44,785 nt of DNA from Bacteroides caecigallinarum (GTDB taxonomy: Bacteria; Bacteroidota; Bacteroidia; Bacteroidales; Bacteroidaceae): assembly GCF_021531075.1 (NCBI RefSeq), contig NZ_JADYTJ010000026.1:1-44785 (forward strand), written 5' to 3'. Below the pieces are notes generated by a model. That model made no database searches. It was given only the letters and a program-made list of their open reading frames with translations, and was not told where the DNA came from. Every line of letters starts with the position of its first letter. Within the stretch, counting starts at the first letter, position 1. The position numbers and the translations under genes are program-made. Positions 1-7,814 of the stretch are shown in pieces.

Positions 1-178
1 AGGATATACTTATTTATTAAGTAACCCAAAGAGATTATTAATTTTATTACTAACAATTCTTGGTTTCTTTAACAGAGTTAAACTGTGAGTTAAACCAGAC
101 ACTTTTATTACGTCGTTTTATATATATACGAGATAATATAAATGGCTGTTTTATAACACTATAACTGAATATAAGGAT
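1..178. other. Intergenic left edge, no gene seen
   Basis: AT-rich, with no credible reading frame. It holds a short direct repeat: GAGTTAAAC occurs at 75-83 and again at 87-95, a 12-base period. I find no TAnnTTTGC promoter box before the tRNA-like gene at 179, although the other tRNA transcription units in this window have one. Confidence 0.5.
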
Positions 179-258
179 GCTCGAATGGTGGAATTGTTCG
201 AGGGACTTAAAATCCCTTGGCTATTGCAGCTGTGCGGGTTCAAGTCCCGCTTCGAGTA
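179..258 (+). tRNA. tRNA-Leu(TAA)-like gene with a shortened D-arm
   Basis: The acceptor stem is GCTCGAA (179-185) paired with TTCGAGT (251-257), with a G-T first pair and discriminator A258. The anticodon stem is AGGGA/TCCCT around loop CTTAAAA, giving anticodon TAA (208-210), Leu. The long variable arm keeps a GCT/AGC stem, and the T-arm GCGGG/CCCGC is intact. Only nine bases (191-199) lie between the 5' D-stem strand GTG (188-190 region) and base 26. A normal class II tRNA-Leu has about 14 there, including the 3' D-stem strand and the loop GG, and both are missing here. CCA is not encoded. It may be a decaying tRNA or an unusual functional one. Confidence 0.6.
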
Positions 259-267
259 CTGGCTTAA

Positions 268-304
268 GGCTCTGTAAATCAATGATTTACAGAGCCTTTT
301 GTTT
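268..304 (+). terminator. Intrinsic terminator after the tRNA-Leu-like gene
   Basis: A 13-bp perfect stem (268-280 with 284-296) has a 3-base loop and is followed by TTTTGTTTG. It lies ten bases downstream of the tRNA-like gene, so that gene looks like a complete transcription unit. Confidence 0.85.
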
Positions 305-362
305 GTGCGCCTAGTATGGATATATCCATTATCCTATAACTGAACGAACTGTTTTAGTCGCG

Positions 363-607
363 GTAGGTAATGTAATTCCTGATATGGTTCTGACCTAAAT
401 TGAGAACAAGAAGAAACGAATTGTGGCAAAGGACATACAAGATAGTAAAGTGGCAGGTTCGGTAATTATATAGAGGAATTTGAGTATTTGATAAATTCAG
501 GTGTTTCGATAGCATCCAATGAAATTAGCAATCCTATTGCAGAATTAAATGTTATGACATTTTTTTGTAATGTTTTTCAACCTGATTTTGTGCGTTTTTT
601 ACAATAA
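363..607 (+). pseudogene. Degraded reading-frame remnant, possibly from an AAA-type ATPase
   Basis: Two protein-like segments lie in different frames. The first (from 363) reads VGNVIPDMVLT, then a stop, then IENKKKRIVAKDIQDSK and so on up to a TAG at 471-473. The second (473-604) is 44 codons, contains YLINSGVSIASNEISNP, and ends at TAA 605-607. The wording of the second segment resembles the C-terminal part of bacterial ATPases of the DUF4143 type, but this is from memory and weak. There is no start, and at least one stop and one frameshift, so it would be a dead fragment if real. The rest of 305-640 shows nothing else. Confidence 0.3.
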
Positions 608-635
608 AAAAAGGTGATCAAACGATCACCTTTTT
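605..635 (-). terminator. Terminator of pnp
   Basis: The stem AAGGTGATC (611-619) pairs with GATCACCTT (624-632) and is flanked by an A-run on the left and a T-run on the right. It sits nine bases past the pnp stop and reads as an intrinsic terminator on the minus strand. It is symmetrical enough to work in both directions. Confidence 0.85.
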
Positions 636-643
636 AATTTGAT

Positions 644-2812
644 TTATTTCTGTTGAGGCTTTCTATCGCGTTTTTTGTTGTTCTCTTCCAGACCTTCAGG
701 TTTAGGCAGCAGAACTTTGTGTGAAAGTTTGAATTTGCCTGTCTTAGGGTCGATTTCAAGAAGTTTCACTTCGATATCGTCGCCTTCTTTCAAGCCTGCC
801 TCTTCGATTGTTTCAAGGCGCTTCCAGTCTATTTCAGAAATGTGAAGCAAACCGTCCTTGCCTGGGAGGAATTCTACGAATGCTCCGTAAGGCATGATAG
901 AACGAACCTTACCTGTATAAACTTCGCCTACTTCAGGAACGGCAACTATACCTTTTATCAGGCGCATAGCATCGTCGATAGCCTTCTTGTTTGTTCCTGA
1001 AATTTCGATACGGCCAACATTGTCAACTTCTTCGATAGTGATTGTTGCACCTGTTTCTTCCTGCATGCCTTGTATAATCTTACCTCCAGGGCCGATTACT
1101 GCACCGATGAATTCTTTAGGAATAGTCATTGTTTCGATGCGTGGAGCATGAGGCTTCAGGTCTTCGCGAGGCTCTGCAATACATTCTGTCAGTTTGCCAA
1201 GGATATATTCGCGTCCCTGTTTTGCCTGTAGAAGTGCTTTTTCAAGGATGTCGTATGTAAGACCGTCGCACTTGATATCCATCTGAGTGGCAGTGATACC
1301 TTTGCATGTTCCTGTTACCTTGAAGTCCATATCTCCCAGGTGGTCTTCATCGCCAAGGATATCTGAAAGAACGGCATATTTGTCTTCTCCGGCGTTTTTG
1401 ATCAATCCCATTGCAATACCTGATACCGGATTCTTGATAGGTACACCGGCGTCCATAAGAGCCAGTGTTCCGGCACATACTGTTGCCATTGAAGATGAAC
1501 CGTTTGATTCAAGTATATCTGAAACTACGCGTACGCAGTATGGATAATCTGCTGGTATCTGTCCTTTTAATGCACGCCATGCCAAGTGACCGTGACCGAT
1601 TTCACGACGACCTACACCACGCTGTGCCTTAGCCTCGCCTGTAGAGAAAGGAGGGAAGTTATAGTGGAGCAGGAAGCGTTCCTTGTGCTGGTCAAGTACA
1701 TCGTCTACAATCTTTTCGTCAAGTTTTGTACCGAGTGTAACTGTACTCAAAGACTGTGTTTCGCCACGTGTGAAGATTGAAGATCCGTGAGGTCCAGGCA
1801 GTGGGCTTACTTCGCACCAGATAGGACGGATTTCTGTAGTAGTACGTCCGTCAAGACGCTTGCCTTCGTCTAGGATACAACGACGCATAGCTTCTTTTTC
1901 TACATCGTGGTAGTAGCGGTCTATCATTGCACCTTTTTCTTCAAGTTCTTCTTCTGTGAACTGTGCCTTGAATTCTTCGCAAACTGCATCGAAAGCATCA
2001 CCGCGTTCGTGCTTGTTTCTGTTGCCTGATGCTGCAATGGCATATGCTTTTGCGTAGCAAGCATCGTGTACGGCTTTGCGAAGTTCTTCGTCGTTTTCTT
2101 CGTGGCAATATTCACGTTTAACAGTAGAACCTACTTCTTCCATAAGTTCCATCTGTGCTTTACAGTGAACCTTGATGGCTTCGTGAGCGAATTTCATCGC
2201 TTCAAGAAGGTCTTGTTCTGAAACTTCTTCCATTTCGCCTTCCACCATCATGATGTTTTCGTATGTAGCAGCTACCATAAGGTCCATGTCTGCTTTTTCA
2301 AGAGCTTCGAATGTAGGGTTGATAACGAACTTACCGTCGATACGTGCTACACGAACTTCTGAGATAGGACCGCCGAAAGGAATGTCGGAAACAGCAAGTG
2401 CTGCCGAGGCTGCAAGTCCGGCAAGTGCATCAGGCATATCTACGCCGTCTGCTGAATAGAGGATAATGTTTACATATACCTCTGCGTGATAATTATCAGG
2501 GAAAAGTGGACGCAATGCGCGGTCGACAAGGCGGCAAGTCAAAATTTCATAGTCAGATGCCTTACCTTCGCGTTTTGTGAAACCGCCTGGGAAACGTCCG
2601 AATGCTGAATATTTTTCTTTGTACTCTACCTGTAAAGGCATGAAATCTGTACCGGGAACTGCATCTTTTGCTGCACAAACAGTAGCTAGCAACATGGTGT
2701 TACCCATGCGCAGCATAACAGCACCATCTGCCTGTTTTGCCAGCTTTCCCGTTTCGAGTGTGATGGTTCTTCCATCTCCAAGCTCGATCGTCTTAACAAT
2801 TGGATTGATCAT
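644..2812 (-). CDS. pnp: Polyribonucleotide nucleotidyltransferase (PNPase)
   Basis: Phosphorolytic 3'-5' exoribonuclease that degrades mRNA in the cytoplasm. The 722 residues show the full family layout. A first RNase PH domain lies at about 14-145 ([13 protein letters not shown] at 71-83), followed by the all-alpha linker. A second RNase PH domain lies at about 320-500, with the catalytic-site signature [11 protein letters not shown] at 487-497. A KH domain follows with GPGG at 574-577, then an S1 domain at about 628-700 and a short basic tail. Length is normal for the family. The gene stands alone, with its own TAnnTTTGC promoter and its own terminator, and is not next to rpsO. The opposite-strand frames inside it are shadows. 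Confidence 0.98.
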   Translation of the reverse strand: MINPIVKTIELGDGRTITLETGKLAKQADGAVMLRMGNTMLLATVCAAKDAVPGTDFMPLQVEYKEKYSAFGRFPGGFTKREGKASDYEILTCRLVDRALRPLFPDNYHAEVYVNIILYSADGVDMPDALAGLAASAALAVSDIPFGGPISEVRVARIDGKFVINPTFEALEKADMDLMVAATYENIMMVEGEMEEVSEQDLLEAMKFAHEAIKVHCKAQMELMEEVGSTVKREYCHEENDEELRKAVHDACYAKAYAIAASGNRNKHERGDAFDAVCEEFKAQFTEEELEEKGAMIDRYYHDVEKEAMRRCILDEGKRLDGRTTTEIRPIWCEVSPLPGPHGSSIFTRGETQSLSTVTLGTKLDEKIVDDVLDQHKERFLLHYNFPPFSTGEAKAQRGVGRREIGHGHLAWRALKGQIPADYPYCVRVVSDILESNGSSSMATVCAGTLALMDAGVPIKNPVSGIAMGLIKNAGEDKYAVLSDILGDEDHLGDMDFKVTGTCKGITATQMDIKCDGLTYDILEKALLQAKQGREYILGKLTECIAEPREDLKPHAPRIETMTIPKEFIGAVIGPGGKIIQGMQEETGATITIEEVDNVGRIEISGTNKKAIDDAMRLIKGIVAVPEVGEVYTGKVRSIMPYGAFVEFLPGKDGLLHISEIDWKRLETIEEAGLKEGDDIEVKLLEIDPKTGKFKLSHKVLLPKPEGLEENNKKRDRKPQQK

Positions 2813-2851
2813 AAAAATTGATTTAATATAGTTTTTTCGTCAAAAATATGT

Positions 2852-2860
2852 GCAAAGATA
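2852..2860 (-). promoter_or_regulatory. -7 promoter box of pnp
   Basis: On the minus strand this reads TATCTTTGC, a match to the Bacteroidota -7 consensus TAnnTTTGC. It lies 40 bases upstream of the pnp start codon. The -33 TTTG is not convincing (a T-rich GTTTTTA is near the expected place). Confidence 0.65.
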
Positions 2861-2954
2861 CACATTTTATCGCACTAAGCTGGTAAAAACAGGATAAAAC
2901 TTTCATAAAATGCTGTTTTTTTGTATATTAACGGACAAGAAGGGGAGAAAAAAC

Positions 2955-2985
2955 TTTGTGAAACCGTTTAAAACAGTAACTTTGC
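2955..2985 (+). promoter_or_regulatory. Promoter of the thioredoxin-fold lipoprotein gene
   Basis: TTTG at 2955-2958 lies 18 bases before TAACTTTGC at 2977-2985, a good Bacteroidota -33/-7 pair. Transcription should begin just downstream, so the ATG at 2986 is probably not the start. The ATG at 3022 is favoured. Confidence 0.75.
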
Positions 2986-3021
2986 ATGCAAAATTTATTT
3001 TTAAACTTTGACATAAAAGGT

Positions 3022-4167
3022 ATGATTAAAAAGAGTTATATTTCTGTATTCCTTCTGGCAATGGGTTTTACTGCCTGTGATCAAGAACCTGTTTTTAACG
3101 TAGAAGGTGAAATTTCTGGTGCAGACGGTAAGACATTGTTTGTGGAACATTCGTCAATGAACGGTGTATTGAAGGTGGATTCTGTGAAACTTGGAGATAA
3201 GGGTGATTTCAGCTTCTCGGTGTCCAGACCTGAGGCTCCTGACTTCTATCGTCTTAGGATAGATGATAGGGTAATAAACTTTGTAGTCGATTCCACAGAA
3301 ACTGTAAATGTAAAATCGGATTATGGAACTTTCTCTTCTGATTATGAAATAACAGGATCGGAAAGCAATAAGAAAATCAAAGAATTGTCATTGCTTCTTG
3401 CCGACTTGCAGAACAAAGTAAACAAACTGAATAATTCAGGATTGCCGGCAGGAATTGCCAGGGACAGTGTGTTCAGAATGATTGACCGTTATAAGAACAC
3501 TGTAAAGAGTGAATATATTTATAAAGAGCCTGATAAGTCTTATGCATATTTTGCTTTGTTCCAGCAGTTGAACGGATTTATGATTTTCGATCCTTTCGCA
3601 AGCAAGGAGGATGTTAAGTGTTTTGCAGCAGTGGCTACTAGTCTTAATAATAAATATCCTCATGCCGACCGTTCCAGAAATCTTTATAATATGGTGATAA
3701 AGGGTATGAAGAATACACGTACTCCTCAAAGCAAGCCGTTGGAAATTCCTAAGGAAATGATTACCGAGACTTCGATTATAGATATACCTCTTAAGGATAT
3801 TAACGGAGAGACAAAACATCTGACCGACTATAAAGGCAAAGTGGTTCTTATTGATTTTACAGCGTATGCCACTCCGGAATCGGGTACAAGGACATTGGCT
3901 CTAAGGGAACTGTACAAGAAGTATTCTGAACAGGGTTTGGTGATATATCAGGTATCGCTCGATACGGACGAACATTTCTGGAAAACTGCTTGCGATAATC
4001 TTCCGTGGGTGTGTGTGAGAGACCCGTATGGTGTCTATTCTACATATGTCAAAGTGTATGGGGTTACAGCGCTGCCGACAGCATTTCTTGTTAATAGAGA
4101 CAATGAACTGGTGTTGAGACTGGATGAGAAAACCAATCTGGAAGATGAAATAAAGAAATTGCTTTAA
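3022..4167 (+). CDS. DUF4369/thioredoxin-fold lipoprotein lacking the CXXC cysteines
   Basis: A 381-residue envelope protein. From the ATG at 3022 it begins with a lipoprotein signal peptide ending in lipobox FTAC (Cys19). The longer frame from 2986 would bury this signal. Residues of about 22-110 look like the DUF4369 domain often found before thioredoxin domains in Bacteroidota. The C-terminal part, from about 245, has the thioredoxin/AhpC-TSA fold pattern: KGKVVLIDFTAYATP, then VYGVTALPTAFLV with the cis-proline. Where thiol oxidoreductases have WCxxC, this protein has A283-T284-P-E-S287, so both catalytic cysteines are replaced. It is therefore unlikely to be a redox enzyme and may be a binding or structural relative. 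Single-gene unit; the partner is unknown. Confidence 0.85.
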   Translation: MIKKSYISVFLLAMGFTACDQEPVFNVEGEISGADGKTLFVEHSSMNGVLKVDSVKLGDKGDFSFSVSRPEAPDFYRLRIDDRVINFVVDSTETVNVKSDYGTFSSDYEITGSESNKKIKELSLLLADLQNKVNKLNNSGLPAGIARDSVFRMIDRYKNTVKSEYIYKEPDKSYAYFALFQQLNGFMIFDPFASKEDVKCFAAVATSLNNKYPHADRSRNLYNMVIKGMKNTRTPQSKPLEIPKEMITETSIIDIPLKDINGETKHLTDYKGKVVLIDFTAYATPESGTRTLALRELYKKYSEQGLVIYQVSLDTDEHFWKTACDNLPWVCVRDPYGVYSTYVKVYGVTALPTAFLVNRDNELVLRLDEKTNLEDEIKKLL

Positions 4168-4187
4168 CATGTTTAATAGCATGTTAA
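4164..4187 (+). terminator. Weak hairpin at the end of the lipoprotein gene
   Basis: TTAACATG (4164-4171) pairs with CATGTTAA (4180-4187) around an 8-base loop. It overlaps the stop codon and is followed by an A-rich stretch rather than a T-run. It may be a weak terminator or a 3'-end stabilising hairpin. Confidence 0.35.
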
Positions 4188-4205
4188 AATAAAATACTTA
4201 TATGC

Positions 4206-4235
4206 TTGACTTATAAGAAAAAAGCATATCTTTGC
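4206..4235 (+). promoter_or_regulatory. Promoter of the greA leader
   Basis: TTGAC at 4206-4210 and TATCTTTGC at 4227-4235 form a consensus-like Bacteroidota promoter. The expected start of transcription is near 4241, about 110 bases ahead of greA and just before the leader hairpin. Confidence 0.75.
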
Positions 4236-4258
4236 AAACAGAAATGAAAGATAAAGGG

Positions 4259-4296
4259 TTCCGACATAGTTGAACATGTCGGAATTCTTTTTTGTT
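4259..4296 (+). terminator. Terminator-like hairpin in the greA leader
   Basis: TTCCGACAT (4259-4267) pairs perfectly with ATGTCGGAA (4276-4284) around an 8-base loop, followed by TTCTTTTTTGTTTT. It has the form of an intrinsic terminator but lies between the promoter at 4206-4235 and the greA start at 4354. I see no second TAnnTTTGC box after it. It could give a leader RNA of about 50 bases and limit read-through into greA. Confidence 0.75.
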
Positions 4297-4338
4297 TTAT
4301 ATCAAATTGGAATATATTAATTAATAACGAAAATATTT

Positions 4339-4344
4339 AGGAGG
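4339..4344 (+). promoter_or_regulatory. Shine-Dalgarno site of greA
   Basis: AGGAGG lies 9 bases before the greA ATG. Strong Shine-Dalgarno sites are uncommon in Bacteroidota, and most genes in this window lack one, so this site stands out. It also fixes the start codon. Confidence 0.7.
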
Positions 4345-4353
4345 AAAATTATT

Positions 4354-4818
4354 ATGGCTTATATGTCAGAAGAAGGCTATCAGAAATTGTTGGCTGAGTT
4401 AAAACATCTTGAGGCTGTAGAGCGTCCGAGAATTGTTGCTGCTATTGCAGAAGCACGTGATAAAGGCGACTTGTCTGAAAATGCGGAATATGATGCTGCA
4501 AAAGAGGCTCAGGGACTTTTGGAAATGAAAATCAACCAGTTGAAGGCTACTATCGGTGATGCGAAAATCATCGACACTTCTAAGATGAAGGCTGATACAG
4601 TGCAGATTCTTACAAAAGTGGAACTTAAGAATGTTAAGAACAACATGAAGATGGCTTATACTATCGTGTCTGAAAGTGAAGCAAATCTTAAGGAAGGAAA
4701 GATTTCTGTTACTACGCCTATTGCTCAGGGATTGCTTGGCAAGAAAGTAGGTGATGTGGCTGAGATAACTATTCCACAGGGAAAAATCAGTCTTGAAATT
4801 TTAAGTATATCATTTTAA
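4354..4818 (+). CDS. greA: Transcript cleavage factor GreA
   Basis: Binds RNA polymerase through the secondary channel and stimulates cleavage of backtracked RNA, rescuing stalled elongation. At 154 residues it is the usual length. The N-terminal coiled-coil hairpin carries the tip motif GDLSENAEYDAAKEAQ, and Asp39 and Glu42 correspond to the two acidic residues that coordinate the catalytic metal. The C-terminal FKBP-like domain includes PIAQGLLGKKVGD. The start is supported by AGGAGG 9 bases upstream. A terminator-like hairpin in the leader suggests control by transcription attenuation. Confidence 0.97.
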   Translation: MAYMSEEGYQKLLAELKHLEAVERPRIVAAIAEARDKGDLSENAEYDAAKEAQGLLEMKINQLKATIGDAKIIDTSKMKADTVQILTKVELKNVKNNMKMAYTIVSESEANLKEGKISVTTPIAQGLLGKKVGDVAEITIPQGKISLEILSISF

Positions 4819-4822
4819 TGTT

Positions 4823-4856
4823 AAGGCAGGTCCGCTTTATGCGGGCTTGCCTTATT
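4823..4856 (+). terminator. Hairpin between greA and the HIT-family gene
   Basis: AAGGCAGGTCCGC pairs with GCGGGCTTGCCTT around TTTAT, with internal wobbles. The tract after it (ATTTAATACT) is only partly T-rich. It probably gives partial termination, so the HIT-family gene may be reached by read-through. Confidence 0.55.
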
Positions 4857-4871
4857 TAATACTATAAAGAT

Positions 4872-5279
4872 ATGGCAACAATATTCAGTAGAATCATTGC
4901 AGGAGAGATTCCTAGCTACAAGGTAGCAGAGAATGACAATTTTTATGCTTTTCTTGACATCAATCCATTGGTGAAAGGGCATACTTTGGTTGTTCCGAAA
5001 AGGGAAGTTGATTATATCTTCGATTTGGAAGATGATGAACTCGCACAAATGCACGTTTTCGCCAAGAGTGTGGCGTTAGCTATTCAGAAAGCATTCCCAT
5101 GTAAGAAGGTGGGAGAGGCTGTAATAGGTCTGGAAGTGCCTCATGCACATATTCATCTTATTCCGATACAAAACGAGTCGGATATGCTCTTCTCAAATCC
5201 AAAACTGTCGTTGACATCTGATGAGTTTTTTTCTATTGCTCAGTCAATTAATAAGGCATGGACAGAAGGTCAGAAATAA
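4872..5279 (+). CDS. HIT-family nucleotide hydrolase
   Basis: A 135-residue histidine-triad protein. The defining HxHxH motif is HAHIH at 91-95, within GLEVPHAHIHLIP, and the N-terminal FSRIIAGEIPSYKVAEND matches bacterial HIT proteins of the HinT type. Such proteins hydrolyse nucleoside phosphoramidates or adenylates in the cytoplasm; the physiological substrate here cannot be told from sequence. It lies 53 bases downstream of greA, separated only by an imperfect hairpin, so partial co-transcription with greA is likely. Confidence 0.92.
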   Translation: MATIFSRIIAGEIPSYKVAENDNFYAFLDINPLVKGHTLVVPKREVDYIFDLEDDELAQMHVFAKSVALAIQKAFPCKKVGEAVIGLEVPHAHIHLIPIQNESDMLFSNPKLSLTSDEFFSIAQSINKAWTEGQK

Positions 5280-5297
5280 TTTCCCCCACAATTATAT

Positions 5298-5323
5298 AAA
5301 GCCATCGTTTGATGGCTTTTTTT
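5298..5323 (+). terminator. Terminator of the greA-HIT unit
   Basis: AAAGCCATC pairs with GATGGCTTT around GTTT, followed by a run of T. A clean intrinsic terminator. Confidence 0.85.
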
Positions 5324-5335
5324 ATTATTAATCAG

Positions 5336-5344
5336 TAAATTTGC
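5336..5344 (+). promoter_or_regulatory. -7 promoter box of the TonB-dependent receptor gene
   Basis: TAAATTTGC matches TAnnTTTGC and lies 27 bases before the ATG at 5372. The -33 region overlaps the upstream terminator's T-run and shows no clear TTTG. Confidence 0.55.
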
Positions 5345-5371
5345 AGTCTGTTAATGTGAAAAACTTTTTTT

Positions 5372-7729
5372 ATGGTTAGAAAATCTGTATGCCTGTTACT
5401 CTTGTTAATGACTATTGCTGTTGCATTTGCCCAAAATTATCAGATTAAGGGTACTGTTATTAGCAAAACTACACGTGAACCTCTGGAATTTGTAAATGTC
5501 CTTGTGGTTGGACTGAATATTGGTGCTTCTACAGACATAAACGGTAATTTTACGATTAATTCAGTTCCTCCGGGTATATATCAGTTAAGGGCTTCTACAA
5601 TAGGGTATAAAACAGTCTTTACGGAAGAGTATCGTGTAAATCATATTACTCCGCATATCAATATTGAGATGGAAGAAGAGAGTACGTCAATCTCGGAAGT
5701 CACCGTTACGGCTTCACCTTTCCGCAGGGTGGCTGAGAGCCCTGTTAGCTTGAGGGTTATAGGCCTGCAGGAAATCGAAAAAGCTCCTGGAGCAAATCGT
5801 GACATATCGCGTGTGGTACAGAATTATCCTGGTGTGGCTTTCTCGCCTGTGGGGTATAGAAATGACCTTATAGTACGCGGTGGTGGCCCTTCTGAAAACA
5901 GGTTTTATCTGGATGGAGTAGAGATTCCCAATATAAACCATTTCAGCACTCAGGGCGCGTCAGGCGGCCCGGTAGGGCTTATAGATGCCGATTTGATAAG
6001 GAATGTCAAATTCTATAGTGGAGCCTTTCCGGCACATAGGGGAAATGCCTTGAGCTCAGTTCTTGATTTCAGTCTTCGCGACGGAAGTATGGAACGTAAT
6101 TCTCTTAAGGCTACTTTGGGAGCTTCTGAAGTTTCATTAAGTTCCAACGGACATATAGGCAACAAGACATCATATCTTGTTTCGGTACGCCAGTCTTATC
6201 TTCAAATGTTGTTCAAGGTGTTGGGACTGCCTTTCCTGCCGGCATATACTGATGCTTCGTTTAAAATCAAAACAAGGTTTGATGATAAAAATGAACTGAC
6301 AGTGCTAGGGTTGGGAGGCTTGGACCGTATGAAACTGAACATGGATATAGATGGCGATTATGCAGAATATTTGTTGAGTTATCTGCCTACGATAGAGCAG
6401 GAAACATTTACACTTGGAGGGGTTTATCGCCATTACGCAGGAAATCATGTACAGTCGGTCACTTTGAGCCATAGCTATCTGCATAACAGAAACTTCAAAT
6501 ATCAGAATAATGATGACAGCAATCCTGATAATCTTAATCTGGATTTAGGCTCGGTAGAGCAGGAAACAAAACTTCGTGTGGAAAATACATCCGAATGGAA
6601 CTCATGGAAGATGAATGCAGGTTTTGAACTGAACTATACGCATTACACTAATAATACATATCAGAAGATATTTGCCAACGGATTGCGTGAGTTCAATTAT
6701 GATACCAGTCTTGATATGTTGCGTTGGGGTATATATGCATCGGCCGATTATACGTCTGCCGATGATAGTTTTACTGCTTCTCTTGGTGTCCGAACAGACG
6801 GAAATAACTATAGCGACAAGATGAAAGAACTTTGGAGGCAGTTGTCGCCACGTCTTTCTGTTTCTTATCGTTTGACAGACGGACTTTTTCTTAGTGGACA
6901 TATGGGGCTGTATTATCAGTTGCCGGCATATACGGCTTTAGGATATAAGGATAATAATGTATACGTAAACAAGGGTTTGGACTATACTTCTGTTACTCAG
7001 GAAAGCTTGGGACTGACATGGAATCCTACTGAAACTATGGAGGTCTCTGCCGAAGGTTTCTATAAGCTGTATAATAACATGCCGCTTTCCGTGGCAGATA
7101 ATATACCGTTGTCGTGTAAGGGAAATGATTACGGAGTTATAGGTAATGAACTTCTCGTATCCGATTCTGAAGGCCGTTCGTATGGCGTGGAGATAATGTT
7201 TAAGTGGCTTTTGGCAAAGAAACTTAATCTTTCCTCTTCATTGACATTCTTTAGAAGTGAATTCAAGTCGGCAAAAGATGATTCATATGTTCCTTCTGCT
7301 TGGGATAACAGGTTTATATTCAATATGAGTGGAACATATAATCTTCCAAAGAACTGGAGTGTGGGAATGCGTGTATGTGCAATAGGTGGTTCTCCATATA
7401 CCCCGTATGATGAGGAGAAATCGTCGTTGATTGAGGCCTGGAATGTACAGGGACGCGCTTATTACGATTATAGCCGTTATAATATGGAACGTCTGCCTGC
7501 TTTTGCGCAGTTGGATGTAAGGGTTGACAAAACGTTCTATCTGAAAAAATGTATGCTTGGCTTCTATCTCGATATTCAGAATATTACAGCCAGTAAATTA
7601 CGCCAGCCTGATGCTCTTATGAGTACTGGTATGGTAGATCCTGACCGTCCCGGACATTATATAATGAAAAATATAAAAATGGAAAGCGGAACTTTGCTCC
7701 CTACCATAGGTATTACATTTGAATATTAA
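5372..7729 (+). CDS. TonB-dependent outer-membrane receptor
   Basis: A 785-residue TonB-dependent transporter. An N-terminal signal peptide (LLLLLMTIAVAFAQ) is followed by a carboxypeptidase-regulatory-like domain at about 23-105 (GTVISKTTREPLEFVNV, IGASTDINGNF). A TonB-box-like stretch (EVTVTASP) at about 108 precedes the plug domain at about 115-230 (VVQNYPGV, DLIVRGGGPSENRFYLDGVEIP). The rest is a 22-strand-type beta-barrel ending in the aromatic ITFEY typical of outer-membrane proteins. It has no adjacent SusD, binding protein or enzyme, so the substrate is unknown. A siderophore, vitamin, metal or oligomer is possible. It is a separate unit with its own promoter and terminator. Confidence 0.92.
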   Translation: MVRKSVCLLLLLMTIAVAFAQNYQIKGTVISKTTREPLEFVNVLVVGLNIGASTDINGNFTINSVPPGIYQLRASTIGYKTVFTEEYRVNHITPHINIEMEEESTSISEVTVTASPFRRVAESPVSLRVIGLQEIEKAPGANRDISRVVQNYPGVAFSPVGYRNDLIVRGGGPSENRFYLDGVEIPNINHFSTQGASGGPVGLIDADLIRNVKFYSGAFPAHRGNALSSVLDFSLRDGSMERNSLKATLGASEVSLSSNGHIGNKTSYLVSVRQSYLQMLFKVLGLPFLPAYTDASFKIKTRFDDKNELTVLGLGGLDRMKLNMDIDGDYAEYLLSYLPTIEQETFTLGGVYRHYAGNHVQSVTLSHSYLHNRNFKYQNNDDSNPDNLNLDLGSVEQETKLRVENTSEWNSWKMNAGFELNYTHYTNNTYQKIFANGLREFNYDTSLDMLRWGIYASADYTSADDSFTASLGVRTDGNNYSDKMKELWRQLSPRLSVSYRLTDGLFLSGHMGLYYQLPAYTALGYKDNNVYVNKGLDYTSVTQESLGLTWNPTETMEVSAEGFYKLYNNMPLSVADNIPLSCKGNDYGVIGNELLVSDSEGRSYGVEIMFKWLLAKKLNLSSSLTFFRSEFKSAKDDSYVPSAWDNRFIFNMSGTYNLPKNWSVGMRVCAIGGSPYTPYDEEKSSLIEAWNVQGRAYYDYSRYNMERLPAFAQLDVRVDKTFYLKKCMLGFYLDIQNITASKLRQPDALMSTGMVDPDRPGHYIMKNIKMESGTLLPTIGITFEY

Positions 7730-7753
7730 TCCTGATAATTAAGTATTAACGAA

Positions 7754-7791
7754 AAAAATAACGTGGAATAAATACTTCCACGTTATTTTTT
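7754..7791. terminator. Bidirectional terminator between convergent genes
   Basis: An A-run plus AACGTGGA pairs with TCCACGTT plus a T-run, around a loop of about nine bases. It serves the receptor gene on the plus strand and the flavodoxin/ferredoxin gene on the minus strand. Confidence 0.85.
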
Positions 7792-7814
7792 TACTATTGT
7801 TTTGAATAAAATTT

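Noticed and set aside
1287..1780. Plus-strand frames inside pnp
   Set aside because: They are shadows of the strongly conserved minus-strand PNPase gene, with no promoter or family match.
2986..3021. Earlier ATG for the thioredoxin-fold lipoprotein
   Set aside because: It lies directly next to the -7 box, so probably ahead of the transcript start, and it would mask the lipoprotein signal peptide that begins at 3022.
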